Both the position numbers and the translations under genes were made by a program. From assembly GCA_946480915.1 (NCBI GenBank), contig CAMLLO010000046.1, forward strand, positions 1 through 35,270: a stretch of DNA of 35,270 bases, read 5' to 3'. Position 1 is the first letter of the stretch; each line of letters opens with the position of its first letter. Shown here piece after piece: positions 15,526-24,004 of the stretch. This DNA comes from an uncultured Sphingobacteriaceae bacterium (lineage in GTDB: Bacteria; Bacteroidota; Bacteroidia; Sphingobacteriales; Sphingobacteriaceae). The notes beneath the pieces are model-generated. The model saw only the letters and a list, made by a program, of their open reading frames with translations. It searched no databases and was not told the origin of the DNA.

Positions 15526-17020
15526 TATGAACGCAGAATCTGAAAGCACACATCTGATTAAAGTAAATCTACCGGGCGGCATTGTGGCAGCCGGAGATTT
15601 GCTGGATATTTTAAACGCAGCAGAAAAAGCTGGAATTGATAAAGTAAGCCTGGGAAATCGCCAGCAATTGTTTTTATCGGCAAGAACGGAACAATTGGAG
15701 GACCTGGAACATGAATTTGCCATCGTGGATATTGATTACGAAATCGGGACAGACATCTATCCCAATATCATAAGCTCCTATGTTTCAGAAGACATTTTCA
15801 GCACATCAAACTGGCTGAGAGAAGGCGTGTATAAAGACATACTGGATCTGTTTGAAGAAAAGCCAAAACTGAAAATTAACCTGATCGATAATAACCAAAC
15901 GTTCGTTCCATTCTTCACCGGGAATCTTAACTTTATCGCCTCAGATACCAGCAATTACTGGCACTTGCACATTCGATTTCCCAAAACCAATATTTTCTAT
16001 ATCTGGCCTACATTAATTTACACCGAAGACATTCCGGCGCTAAGCCTCGATATAGAAAGAGTAATTTTAACAAACAAAAGCCACTTTTACGACCAGGAGG
16101 AAATTGATGGAAACCTGCTTTTTCTTGAAATTTCTTCCGAAAAGAAAGTGACACGAAACCCGGAAGAAAGACTAACACTCCCAGATTTCCAGCTCCCTTA
16201 TTATGAAGGGTTTAACAGCTACGATAATAAGTATTGGCTGGGCGTTTATAAAAGAAATGAAGAATATTCAGTTGCTTTCTTAAAAGATGTTTGTGCGGTA
16301 TGTCTGCAATCACGCATCGGCCAGATCAATACTACGCCGTGGAAGTCTATCATTATAAAGGGCATTACCGATCAGGAGAGAAAGCAGTGGAACTGGATTT
16401 TAGCCAAACACCGTATCAACGTACGGCATGCTTCCAACGAGCTTAACTGGCAAATTGAAGACCGCAACAGCTATGCCTTAAAACTGAAAAATCATTTAGT
16501 ACGCGAGTTTGATAAAAACGACACCAGAACTTTCAAGCTTTGTTTCGCCATAAAAACCAATCCAAAAACCGGCTTATTTGGCTCGGTGATCATCAGAAAG
16601 AGGGCACTTGCAGATAATGTAGACACTTCGGAAATTTTCGACATCCTGCATACTCGCGATTTCAACCCAAATTCGAAAGATTTCATCACTTATCAAACTG
16701 GGGTAAATCTAGAAGAACTTCCATCAACCCTGGTGCTGCTATGCGATTATTTCTATGATATTCAAACCAGTGGCAGCATGTTTTCGCCCATTGAATGGGA
16801 TGTAAAACAGGACGAAAGCGAAATCGAAGCTCCGGTTTTTGTTCATCAATGTAAACACTGCCTAACCGTATATAACCAGGAATATGGAGATAGCTTAAAT
16901 AAAATAGAAGCCGGAACGCCCTTCAATGAATTGCCTGAAACATATTGCTGTCAGATGTGTGAGGCTCCAAAATCTGAGTTTATCGAGGTTGATAAAAAAA
17001 CATTGATAGAATTTAACTGA
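15500..17020 (+). CDS. Nitrite/sulfite-reductase-like protein with C-terminal rubredoxin
   Basis: 506 residues, overlapping the reductase by 26 bp (or starting at ATG 15527, one base past its stop). Residues about 17-75 (HLIKVNLPGGIVAAGDLLDI, LGNRQQLFL) resemble the ferredoxin-like half-domain of nitrite and sulfite reductases, and about 85-165 and 240-430 look like further, diverged parts of that fold. The C-x5-C and C-x3-C pairs that hold siroheme and its [4Fe-4S] cluster are not there; other cysteines are C265, C268, C348 and C415. Residues 448-495 are an intact rubredoxin: C451-x2-C454, AGTPFNELPE, C484-x2-C487. It is probably an electron-transfer partner of the nitrate reductase, or a divergent nitrite reductase. 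Function of the large middle part is unknown. Confidence 0.8.
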   Translation: MNKLLQRIDMNAESESTHLIKVNLPGGIVAAGDLLDILNAAEKAGIDKVSLGNRQQLFLSARTEQLEDLEHEFAIVDIDYEIGTDIYPNIISSYVSEDIFSTSNWLREGVYKDILDLFEEKPKLKINLIDNNQTFVPFFTGNLNFIASDTSNYWHLHIRFPKTNIFYIWPTLIYTEDIPALSLDIERVILTNKSHFYDQEEIDGNLLFLEISSEKKVTRNPEERLTLPDFQLPYYEGFNSYDNKYWLGVYKRNEEYSVAFLKDVCAVCLQSRIGQINTTPWKSIIIKGITDQERKQWNWILAKHRINVRHASNELNWQIEDRNSYALKLKNHLVREFDKNDTRTFKLCFAIKTNPKTGLFGSVIIRKRALADNVDTSEIFDILHTRDFNPNSKDFITYQTGVNLEELPSTLVLLCDYFYDIQTSGSMFSPIEWDVKQDESEIEAPVFVHQCKHCLTVYNQEYGDSLNKIEAGTPFNELPETYCCQMCEAPKSEFIEVDKKTLIEFN

Positions 17021-17172
17021 TTTTAAGCCAGGTTATTAATAGAGTTTTAACTAATCGTGTGGCAAAAGCAACCTTATTATCGCCATAATGTTCGTATCAA
17101 ACGGAAAAGTGCCTTCATCCTTTTTACGTAGACACGAAAAACCATCAAAAGAATTTATCTAAGTTTGTAAAA

Positions 17173-17904
17173 ATGGATATCACTATACTTCTTGCGCTTT
17201 CTCTCTTTATCGTAGGCTTTCTGTACGCCTCAGTAGGTCATGGCGGGGCGAGCGGGTATTTGGCAGTACTATCCATCTTTGCCATCCCCGTTGTCAACTA
17301 CAAACCCGTTATTTTAATTTTAAATATACTCGTTGCAGGAATAGGATTCATACAGTTCACGAGAGCGGGCTTTTTTAAATGGAAACTCTGCTGGCCATTT
17401 TTAATCAGTTCTTTACCGGCTGCCTATATTGGTTCACAAATGACGTTAAAGGGCGACGTTTATAATTTCATATTGGGTTTAGCGTTAATTATTCCTGTTG
17501 TACGCTTGCTTGGATTAATTCCCGGCGAAAAAAACCAAACAAAGGAAGTATCCATTCCTCTGGCCCTGGTTTTTGGCTTAATCATGGGCTTGCTTGCTGG
17601 TATGCTTAGTATCGGAGGAGGAATTTTCCTTAGTCCTTTACTTATTATCCTGGCTTGGGCAAATGCAAAAGAAGCTGCGGCAGCTTCGGCTCTGTTTATA
17701 GTTTTAAATTCTATGTCCGGGTTATTAGGAAACACTTCCGATATTAATTTGGGAAGCGAATCATTCGTTTGGTTCTTTTCGGCTTTAGCCGGAGGAATAG
17801 CAGGTTCCTATTTCGGCAGCAGACATTTTGCAGTGCAAACAGTTAAATATTTATTAAGTGCTGTTTTAGCAATTGCTTCCTGTAAGCTGATATTTTTTAT
17901 GTAA
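17173..17904 (+). CDS. TauE/SafE-family anion permease
   Basis: 243 residues, nearly all hydrophobic, about eight membrane helices in two related halves: GFLYASVGHGGASGYLAVLS in the first and GLLAGMLSIGGGIFLSPLL in the second. This duplicated G.(x)GG motif is the hallmark of TauE/SafE (sulfite exporter) proteins, which move sulfite, sulfoacetate and other organic or inorganic anions. Its stop overlaps the MoaA start (TAATG), so the two are translationally coupled. A role with molybdate, sulfite or nitrite is suggested by position only. It begins 152 bp after the rubredoxin protein; no terminator is visible there. Confidence 0.85.
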   Translation: MDITILLALSLFIVGFLYASVGHGGASGYLAVLSIFAIPVVNYKPVILILNILVAGIGFIQFTRAGFFKWKLCWPFLISSLPAAYIGSQMTLKGDVYNFILGLALIIPVVRLLGLIPGEKNQTKEVSIPLALVFGLIMGLLAGMLSIGGGIFLSPLLIILAWANAKEAAAASALFIVLNSMSGLLGNTSDINLGSESFVWFFSALAGGIAGSYFGSRHFAVQTVKYLLSAVLAIASCKLIFFM

Positions 17905-18863
17905 TGATTGAAGTTAGAGATTCATACGGACGAACATTTAAAACACTCCGGGTTAGCTTGATTAACACCTGCAATCTGGGTTGTGTATATTGTACGTTCG
18001 GTAATGATGAACAAAAGGAAAACTATAAATCATCAAAAGAAAAAGCACTTACGCCGGACGAACTGAGCCATTCTATCAATCATCTACATCAAGTCCTCAA
18101 TCTCGATACTATCCGGTTTACGGGTGGCGAACCTTTGTTGTATAAAGAACTTCCGGAACTGGTAAAATCAGTGAAAGGAACAGGGATAAGCAAACTGAAA
18201 ATCACGACCAACGGTTTGCTTTTAGAAGGCTTGGCAGCTAAACTTAAAGACGCCGGTATTACAGAACTAAATGTATCATTAGATGCATTTGATGAAGATG
18301 TTTTTTACAAAATGAGCCGTCGTAGTGGCATCAACAGAACATTTAATGGTATTGATGCTGCAATAAAAGCAGGAATAAAAGTCAAGATCAACAGCGTGAT
18401 AATGAAAGGATTAAATGATTCGCAAATCATTCCTTTGCTAAACTACGCCTTTGATAAAGGTCTCACTATCCGGTTTCTCGAAATTATGGCAATGGGACAT
18501 TTATACGGCAATGCCGACAAACACTTCTTCTCTCAGGAAGAAATACTTTCGGTGATCAGCAGACATTATAACTTTTCGCGTTTAACAAGAATACACTCCT
18601 CGACGGCTAATTATTGGCAAACGGATGAAGGACATACGTTTGGCATCGTAGCAAACGAAAGTGAGCCTTTTTGCGGCGACTGTAATCGCTTACGCCTGGA
18701 TTCTTATGGAAATATTTATGGTTGCCTGAGTAGTAATCATCCAATTTCTATTAAAAACGTTAACAACGAAGAACTGGTAAACCTCTTAGAACAAGCTTTA
18801 AAGCAAAAACAAGCGCTCAGATTTGCCGGAAGCGAGCTGAGCATGATGCATATTGGAGGATAA
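17904..18863 (+). CDS. moaA: GTP 3',8-cyclase (molybdenum cofactor step 1)
   Basis: 319 residues. The radical-SAM cluster is C23, C27 and C30 (NTCNLGCVYC); the SAM-binding RFTGGEPLL block follows at about 72-80. The second C-terminal [4Fe-4S] site is C257, C260 and C274 (FCGDCNRLRLDSYGNIYGCL). The protein ends in the double glycine (MMHIGG) needed for activity in MoaA. It converts GTP to 3',8-cyclo-dihydro-GTP with MoaC, which is not encoded here. One-base overlap with the TauE gene; a repeat-filled 263-bp gap separates it from moaD. Confidence 0.97.
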   Translation: MIEVRDSYGRTFKTLRVSLINTCNLGCVYCTFGNDEQKENYKSSKEKALTPDELSHSINHLHQVLNLDTIRFTGGEPLLYKELPELVKSVKGTGISKLKITTNGLLLEGLAAKLKDAGITELNVSLDAFDEDVFYKMSRRSGINRTFNGIDAAIKAGIKVKINSVIMKGLNDSQIIPLLNYAFDKGLTIRFLEIMAMGHLYGNADKHFFSQEEILSVISRHYNFSRLTRIHSSTANYWQTDEGHTFGIVANESEPFCGDCNRLRLDSYGNIYGCLSSNHPISIKNVNNEELVNLLEQALKQKQALRFAGSELSMMHIGG

Positions 18864-18868
18864 GATTA

Positions 18869-19036
18869 ATGTGCAGATGGAAATTGATGTGCAGATGCGC
18901 AAATGGAGAATGTGCAAATGTGCAAATGTGCAAATGGAGAATGTGCAAATGGAATGCGAAGCTTTATAAATTAGTATTGTGCAAATGAAAATTGATGTGC
19001 AGATGTGCAAATGGAATGCGAAAGGTTATAAATTAT
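18869..19036. repeat. Degenerate TGTGCAAATG tandem repeats and a 33-bp duplication
   Basis: At least ten copies or variants of TGTGCAAATG / TGTGCAGATG are scattered with 5-10-base linkers. A longer unit, TGTGCAAATGGAATGCGAA followed by a few variable bases and TATAAATTA, occurs twice (about 18942-18975 and 19004-19036). No coding potential. Confidence 0.85.
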
Positions 19037-19069
19037 TGAAAGAGCTCTTAGTCTAGGCCAACTACTAAT

Positions 19070-19122
19070 ACTAGATACTTTATACTAGATACTTTATACT
19101 AGATACTTTATACTAGATACTT
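19070..19122. repeat. 14-bp tandem repeat ACTAGATACTTTAT, 3.8 copies
   Basis: Three perfect copies (19070-19083, 19084-19097, 19098-19111) and a partial one (19112-19122) end 4 bases before the moaD start codon. Copy number could change the spacing and A/T content of the moaD leader. Confidence 0.95.
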
Positions 19123-19126
19123 ATAT

Positions 19127-19360
19127 ATGAAAATCCAGGTTTACGCCATATTAAAAGATTATTTCGAAAAGGAATTTACACTTCCTCAATCTTTCAATGA
19201 TATAAATGAGCTAAAGAGCTTCTTAATTGATAAGAACCCTAAAGCCGAGAAAGCGTTAAATATCAGTCGCTTTGCGGTAGATAATGAATTTGTTGAAAAC
19301 GATTATATTCTGAAGAGCAATGACAACATCAGCATTATGCCCCCCAGCAGCGGAGGTTAA
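19127..19360 (+). CDS. moaD: Molybdopterin synthase small subunit
   Basis: 77 residues of ubiquitin-like fold: MKIQVYAILKDYFEKEF at the start, FAVDNEFVENDYILKSNDNI in the middle and the obligatory C-terminal Gly-Gly (IMPPSSGG), which is thiocarboxylated to carry sulfur to precursor Z. The final 41 bases overlap moaE in another frame. Located directly after the 14-bp repeats; no separate Shine-Dalgarno is visible. Confidence 0.95.
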   Translation: MKIQVYAILKDYFEKEFTLPQSFNDINELKSFLIDKNPKAEKALNISRFAVDNEFVENDYILKSNDNISIMPPSSGG

Positions 19361-19826
19361 TTATATCACATCCGAACCCATTGACTTAGCGGGACTTCTT
19401 GCTGCTTCACATCACCCGGAAGCCGGTGCAGTTGTATTATTTAGCGGGGATGTAAGAGATAATAATCTCGGCAGAGATGTTTCTTTTCTGGAGTATGAAG
19501 CCCAGGAAGCAATGGCGTCTAAGCTCATTTCAGAAATCCTTGAAGAGGCCAGGCAAAAATGGAAGTTAAATATTGCCATCGCTCAACACCGGATCGGCAA
19601 GGTTGGCGTTTCTGAAGCGGCTGTAGTTGTAATAACTGCCACTCCGCACCGACGCGAGGCCTATGAAGCGAACCGCCACATTATCGATAGAATAAAACAC
19701 GAAGTTCCGATATGGAAATGTGAATATTTTGCAGATGGCACCAAGTTATGGGGAGGAAATTGCAATTGCCACGAAATAACGGGCAATCCAAATAAGCATA
19801 TTTACGAATTTGAAAATCAACAATGA
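19320..19826 (+). CDS. moaE: Molybdopterin synthase catalytic subunit
   Basis: 168 residues. GAVVLFSGDVRDNN, LEYEAQEAMASKLI, IAIAQHRIGKVGVSEAAVVV, HRREAYEANRHIIDRIKHEV and IWKCEYFADGTKLW are the MoaE landmark blocks; the family more often has WKKE where this has WKCE. The only plausible ATG (19320) lies inside moaD, giving a 41-bp overlap and about 13 extra N-terminal residues (MTTSALCPPAAEV) before the conserved fold; a non-ATG start just after moaD cannot be excluded. The last four bases (ATGA) overlap the next gene. Confidence 0.94.
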   Translation: MTTSALCPPAAEVNYITSEPIDLAGLLAASHHPEAGAVVLFSGDVRDNNLGRDVSFLEYEAQEAMASKLISEILEEARQKWKLNIAIAQHRIGKVGVSEAAVVVITATPHRREAYEANRHIIDRIKHEVPIWKCEYFADGTKLWGGNCNCHEITGNPNKHIYEFENQQ

Positions 19827-20101
19827 AGCCGATAATCACGATAGAATACTGCCCAAAATGCGGCTGGATGCTTCGCTCGGCTTATTTCGCTCAAGAGTTG
19901 TTAACCACATTTTCTGAGGATGTTAAAGGTATTTTGCTGCAGCCCAGTGAAACCAGCGGAACTTTTAAGATAAGCATTGGCGGCACCTTGATTTTTGACC
20001 GGGTAAGCGCCGGCGGCTTTCCTGAAATTAAAGAGCTTAAGCAAAAAGTTAGAGATCTGGTAAATCCCGGAAAAAGTTTAGGCCATTCTGATAAAAAATA
20101 A
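19823..20101 (+). CDS. SelT/SelW/SelH-family Rdx thioredoxin-like protein
   Basis: 92 residues. An N-terminal CxxC (C10 and C13, EYCPKCGWMLRSAYFAQELL) followed by the family's SGTFKISIGGTLIFDR and GGFPEIKELKQKVRD blocks identifies the Rdx family; this is the cysteine, not selenocysteine, form. The exact role in bacteria is unknown; redox handling is presumed. Its start overlaps the moaE stop (ATGA), and mobA begins one base after its stop, so it is embedded in the cofactor operon. Confidence 0.88.
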   Translation: MKPIITIEYCPKCGWMLRSAYFAQELLTTFSEDVKGILLQPSETSGTFKISIGGTLIFDRVSAGGFPEIKELKQKVRDLVNPGKSLGHSDKK

Positions 20102-20102
20102 A

Positions 20103-20666
20103 ATGGAGAATCTTATTGGTGTAGTTTTATGCGGAGGCCAGAGTAAACGTATGGGGAGTGACAAAGGTCAGCTAAATCTCAACGGCAAACCATGGGCACT
20201 GTGTATAGCGGAAAAACTCAAGAACGCTAATCTCCCCGTTGTTATATCTATTAATGAGAGGCAGCAGGAAGCGTATGGAAAAATTTTTCCTGATACTCCT
20301 TTAATTGTAGATCAGCTTCCGATAGATGGACCTCTTGATGGGCTTTTAAGCATTCACAAAAACTTCCCCGATAAGGATATACTTTTAATGGCTTGTGATT
20401 TGATCGATATGCAGCAAGAAACACTTGTTTCTTTAATCCAATCGTATCAGGAAAACCCATCTTTCGACTATTATGTATATGAGCAACATGGCTTTACCCA
20501 ACCTTTTTGCGCTATTTATACTGCAAAAGGGCTTTCTCAGGTTTATAAAAGCTTTGAAGAAGATACTCTGAAAAAATACAGTTTACACGACAGGTTTGAA
20601 TCGGGAAACACTCTCTATATCCCATTGGCAAACGACGAAAGTTTTAAAAACTACAATAAATTATAA
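20103..20666 (+). CDS. mobA: Molybdenum cofactor guanylyltransferase
   Basis: 187 residues. The nucleotidyltransferase motif CGGQSKRMGSDKGQL at about 10-25 is the MobA signature (LxGGxSxRMGxDK); IVDQLPIDGPLDGL and LLMACDLIDM follow, the latter carrying the metal-binding Asp. It attaches GMP to Mo-molybdopterin to make the MGD used by the nitrate reductase upstream. Usual family length is about 190. It is the last gene of the operon and converges with the DUF4249 gene across 19 bp; no terminator is visible. Confidence 0.93.
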   Translation: MENLIGVVLCGGQSKRMGSDKGQLNLNGKPWALCIAEKLKNANLPVVISINERQQEAYGKIFPDTPLIVDQLPIDGPLDGLLSIHKNFPDKDILLMACDLIDMQQETLVSLIQSYQENPSFDYYVYEQHGFTQPFCAIYTAKGLSQVYKSFEEDTLKKYSLHDRFESGNTLYIPLANDESFKNYNKL

Positions 20667-20685
20667 GATTCTTTTCTACCAAAAT

Positions 20686-21489
20686 CTAGGGAATGATAAT
20701 AGCTTCGTTCTGACGAGTATAAGCACTAAAATATCCTAAAGCACCATTGCTGATATTACTCACAGGATTTGCCGGAGTTGTTGATGCCCCTCCCCTGTTT
20801 TCATTTTGATCCAGTCCCTGCCAATAACGAAACACCACCGGGTCAATGCACTGCATTTCTATTTCGGCCTTATCTCCGGATTTTGCATTTAAATCGAAAT
20901 CAAATAGTTCCCTTGTTACCATTCTTCCGTCGGTGAAATTATCCTCAAAAGCAAATATATTTTTGGAGGGCTTACCATTAATGCTTAACAGAAAATGGTA
21001 ATAGTTTTTTACTTTAGGCGGATCGCCATATAACAGCTGCACGGTTTTTTGCTCTTCGCCTAAAAAAGTACTTACCGATACTCCTATGGAATCAATATTA
21101 ACCTGATCTGGCATAGTCGAGGATGCTGTAAAAACCTGCCCGTCTGCCTCTACTCTTAATTTATACGTTGTACCGGAGCGACCTGTAAAATTTCTGGCCA
21201 TGTAAAAACCAGGTCTTCTCTCTCTCAGTGTCATAAGCCGACCACTAGTATTATCAAGTATGGTTACGATTGCTCCTGTTACTTCCGGAAAAATATTCGG
21301 CTCGCCAAAAGGTACCGAACGATGTATTCTTACGATCTGTGAATCGGCACGGTTGGTAACAGTTCCTTCGATAACTATAACTGGCGAAGCATTTTTAAGA
21401 TTCACATCGATGACCTTTTCGCATGATGCAAGCGCAAATCCTATAAATACCAGCATAACCAAAAAGTTTATTTTACTGTGATGCATCAT
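20686..21489 (-). CDS. DUF4249 outer-membrane-associated lipoprotein
   Basis: 267 residues. Signal peptide with lipobox LASC (Cys about 23), then CEKVIDVNLKNASPVIVIEG, the start typical of DUF4249, and YKLRVEADGQVFTASSTMP, YHFLLSINGKPS, CIDPVVFRYWQGLDQ and the ending SNGALGYFSAY. DUF4249 proteins are commonly encoded right after TonB-dependent receptors and are thought to act at the cell surface with them. The start lies one base after the receptor's stop, hence one operon. Ligand unknown. Confidence 0.88.
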   Translation of the reverse strand: MMHHSKINFLVMLVFIGFALASCEKVIDVNLKNASPVIVIEGTVTNRADSQIVRIHRSVPFGEPNIFPEVTGAIVTILDNTSGRLMTLRERRPGFYMARNFTGRSGTTYKLRVEADGQVFTASSTMPDQVNIDSIGVSVSTFLGEEQKTVQLLYGDPPKVKNYYHFLLSINGKPSKNIFAFEDNFTDGRMVTRELFDFDLNAKSGDKAEIEMQCIDPVVFRYWQGLDQNENRGGASTTPANPVSNISNGALGYFSAYTRQNEAIIIP

Positions 21490-21490
21490 T

Positions 21491-23830
21491 TTAAAACTTA
21501 AAATTCCAGGTTATAGATGGAATAATGCCAAATAAAGCTGTTTGCACAGCCTGTGTTCTCGTAATATCGTCAGGATTATCCTCAAAATCTATGGTATATG
21601 CATTGTGCCGGTTATAGGCATTGTAAAAACCAAATGTCCAGCTAGACTGATATTTCTTTCCCGGCTTTCCATCCAGGGTTGCATTGACATCTAAACGATG
21701 ATAATCCGGCATCCTATATCCATTTCGTTCTGTATAGTAAAACATCGTTTTGCCGTCTATCTGGTACTTCCCGCTGGGAAAAGTAATAGCATTACCAGTG
21801 TTATAAACAAAGGTTCCGGAAAGCGTCCAGCGATTGGAAAGCCGATAAATTCCGACCAGCGATAGGTCGTGGGTTCTATCTTGTTTAGACGGGAAATAGC
21901 TCCCCTCAGAAATCTCGTCAAATCTTCTTTCAGTTTTGGAAATAGTGTATCCGATCCATCCATTAAAATCTCCGAGGCGTTTTTTTAAAAACAACTCCAG
22001 GCCATAAGCCCGGCCATCACCATACAATAACTCAGACTCCACGTTTTCGTTCCCCCTAAGGTTGGCCGCGTTTTTATATTCAATCTGGTTCTGCATTTTC
22101 TTGTAATATACTTCGGCAGAAAGCTCGTACTTGTTATTATTAAAATTTTGATAATAACCGAGGGCAACCTGATCAGCGATTTGCGGCTTAATATTATTGC
22201 TGCTCATAACCCATAAATCAGTAGGTAAAGCAGCGGTAGAGTTAGATAACAGGTGCAGGTTTTGAGAATTCCGGGTGTAGGATGTTTTTATGGACTTGCT
22301 TTCGGAAAGCTGATAACTTGCAGATATACGCGGCTCCGCTACAAAATAGCTTTTAACCACCTTGGCGGCAGAATAACTTTTTGAACTGCTGATTTGTCCG
22401 TTTGTATTATAGGTGAAAAATGTTCCTGGCCCGAACAAAGAAAATGAGCTAACTCTTAATCCGTACACGAGATTTAAGTTCTTTATCTTGTATTCGTCAG
22501 ACATGTATGCGGCCAGCTCCAGACCTTTTCTCTTTTCTATTTGCTTGTCGTTTATACTCGATCGTTCTGAGGATGTGATATTCCCTGGTCTGATCTGGTG
22601 ATGATTAAGGTTTAATCCAAATTTGAGAGAATGGCCATTGCTTGCGAAATACTGGTAGTCCTGCTTTAAGTTCCAATCTTTTATAATAGAAGTTACTTTG
22701 AAATCACTGCGGCTATCAAAGTTCTGGATAGCATAATTGTAATCACTATAAATGAGGGTGGTATTAGAGAACATTTTACTGTTAAAAATATGATTCCAGC
22801 GCATGGTAGCGGTTGTATTTCCCCAATCCAGACTGAATGTTTCGTTTAAACCCAAAACATCCTGGCCGAAATAACCAGACAGATAAATGATATTTTTATC
22901 ATTGATTCTGTAATTAGCTTTGGCATTGAAGTCGTAAAAATAAAGCTGACTGTTTTTGAGTGTGGTATCGGGCGATAATTTCAGAAACAAATCAGCGTAA
23001 GTGCGCCTGCCGCTCAGCATAAAAGACCCTCGCCCTTTTTTTATTGGCGCTTCCAATTTCAGTCGCGAAGCAATTAAGCCAATTCCGCCCTCCACCGTAA
23101 GTTCATTGCGGTTTCCTTCGTTCATTCTAATATCGAGAACAGATGCAAGTCTGCCTCCATACTGGGCAGGCATTCCGCCTTTATAAACAGATACATCCTT
23201 TATAGCGTCAGAATTAAAGGTCGAAAAGAAACCCAGCAAATGCGAGGCATTGTAAACATTTGCTTCATCCAGTAAAATCAAATTCTGATCCGATGATCCT
23301 CCACGCACGTAAAAACCGCTATTTCCTTCGCCTGCCGATTTGATCCCCGGCAGGAGTTGAATTGTTTTAAGGATATCTTTTTCGCCAAATAAAACCGGAA
23401 CGTTTTTAATGCTTTCCATATTTAGCTTTTCCACCCCCATTTGCGGATCAGAAATCTGCTCATTGGCAGCCCTGCCGCTTACTACCACCTCTTGCAATTC
23501 ATTCGCAGGGCTCAGATCAATATTCATGGTAATATTTCGATCCAATAAGATGCTTAGAGTCTGAGATTTGTAGCCGGTGTAACTGATATGAAGCTGGTAT
23601 TCGCCTCCAACCGCACTTAGCGAATAAAAGCCGTAGGTATTACTTGAAGTACCTGAACTCCGGATCTCCTGAAGTTTCACATTTGCCCCGATTAAAGTTT
23701 CACCACTTAAAGCATCTTTAATAGTACCGCTAACGGTAAATCTGGTCTGAGCAATGCTGTTGAATGAAAGAAGTATTTCGATAAAAACCAGTAGAGATTT
23801 TAAAACCGAACTATTGCTTATACGAGGCAT
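21491..23830 (-). CDS. TonB-dependent receptor with carboxypeptidase-regulatory-like domain
   Basis: 779 residues. Signal peptide ending near SIAQ; then a carboxypeptidase-D-regulatory-like domain (about 28-112: FTVSGTIKDALSGETLIGAN, GFYSLSAVGGEYQLHISYTGY); then a plug (about 120-235: LPGIKSAGEGNSGFYVRGGS, LLDEANVYNASHLLGFFSTF, GGMPAQYGGRLASVLDIR); then a beta-barrel ending TFGFYNAYNRHNAYTIDF and SITWNFKF with a terminal aromatic. No SusD partner; the partner is the DUF4249 lipoprotein. No sigma/anti-sigma pair is adjacent. Substrate unknown. Confidence 0.93.
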   Translation of the reverse strand: MPRISNSSVLKSLLVFIEILLSFNSIAQTRFTVSGTIKDALSGETLIGANVKLQEIRSSGTSSNTYGFYSLSAVGGEYQLHISYTGYKSQTLSILLDRNITMNIDLSPANELQEVVVSGRAANEQISDPQMGVEKLNMESIKNVPVLFGEKDILKTIQLLPGIKSAGEGNSGFYVRGGSSDQNLILLDEANVYNASHLLGFFSTFNSDAIKDVSVYKGGMPAQYGGRLASVLDIRMNEGNRNELTVEGGIGLIASRLKLEAPIKKGRGSFMLSGRRTYADLFLKLSPDTTLKNSQLYFYDFNAKANYRINDKNIIYLSGYFGQDVLGLNETFSLDWGNTTATMRWNHIFNSKMFSNTTLIYSDYNYAIQNFDSRSDFKVTSIIKDWNLKQDYQYFASNGHSLKFGLNLNHHQIRPGNITSSERSSINDKQIEKRKGLELAAYMSDEYKIKNLNLVYGLRVSSFSLFGPGTFFTYNTNGQISSSKSYSAAKVVKSYFVAEPRISASYQLSESKSIKTSYTRNSQNLHLLSNSTAALPTDLWVMSSNNIKPQIADQVALGYYQNFNNNKYELSAEVYYKKMQNQIEYKNAANLRGNENVESELLYGDGRAYGLELFLKKRLGDFNGWIGYTISKTERRFDEISEGSYFPSKQDRTHDLSLVGIYRLSNRWTLSGTFVYNTGNAITFPSGKYQIDGKTMFYYTERNGYRMPDYHRLDVNATLDGKPGKKYQSSWTFGFYNAYNRHNAYTIDFEDNPDDITRTQAVQTALFGIIPSITWNFKF

Positions 23831-24004
23831 TTAAAAGTATATGGATTCCAGTTGCTACGAAAGTAGAAATATAGAGCTTAAACGATGCTTGTTAAAGTAT
23901 ATTTTACATTAAATCAATGACAAATACCGCATTTAAACACTAATTGCACTTTATTTAAACAAAAGGCTTGTTGAAAGTTTTAATTTATATCTAATCTATT
24001 AAAA

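Noticed and set aside
17160..17167. Exact TAnnTTTG (TAAGTTTG) before the TauE gene
   Set aside because: It ends only 5 bases before the ATG and has no -33 TTTG at proper spacing, so a promoter here would give almost no leader. Likely chance.
18869..19122. CRISPR-like or riboswitch reading of the repeats between moaA and moaD
   Set aside because: Units are 10 and 14 bp without spacers or conserved aptamer features; no molybdenum-cofactor riboswitch fold is apparent.
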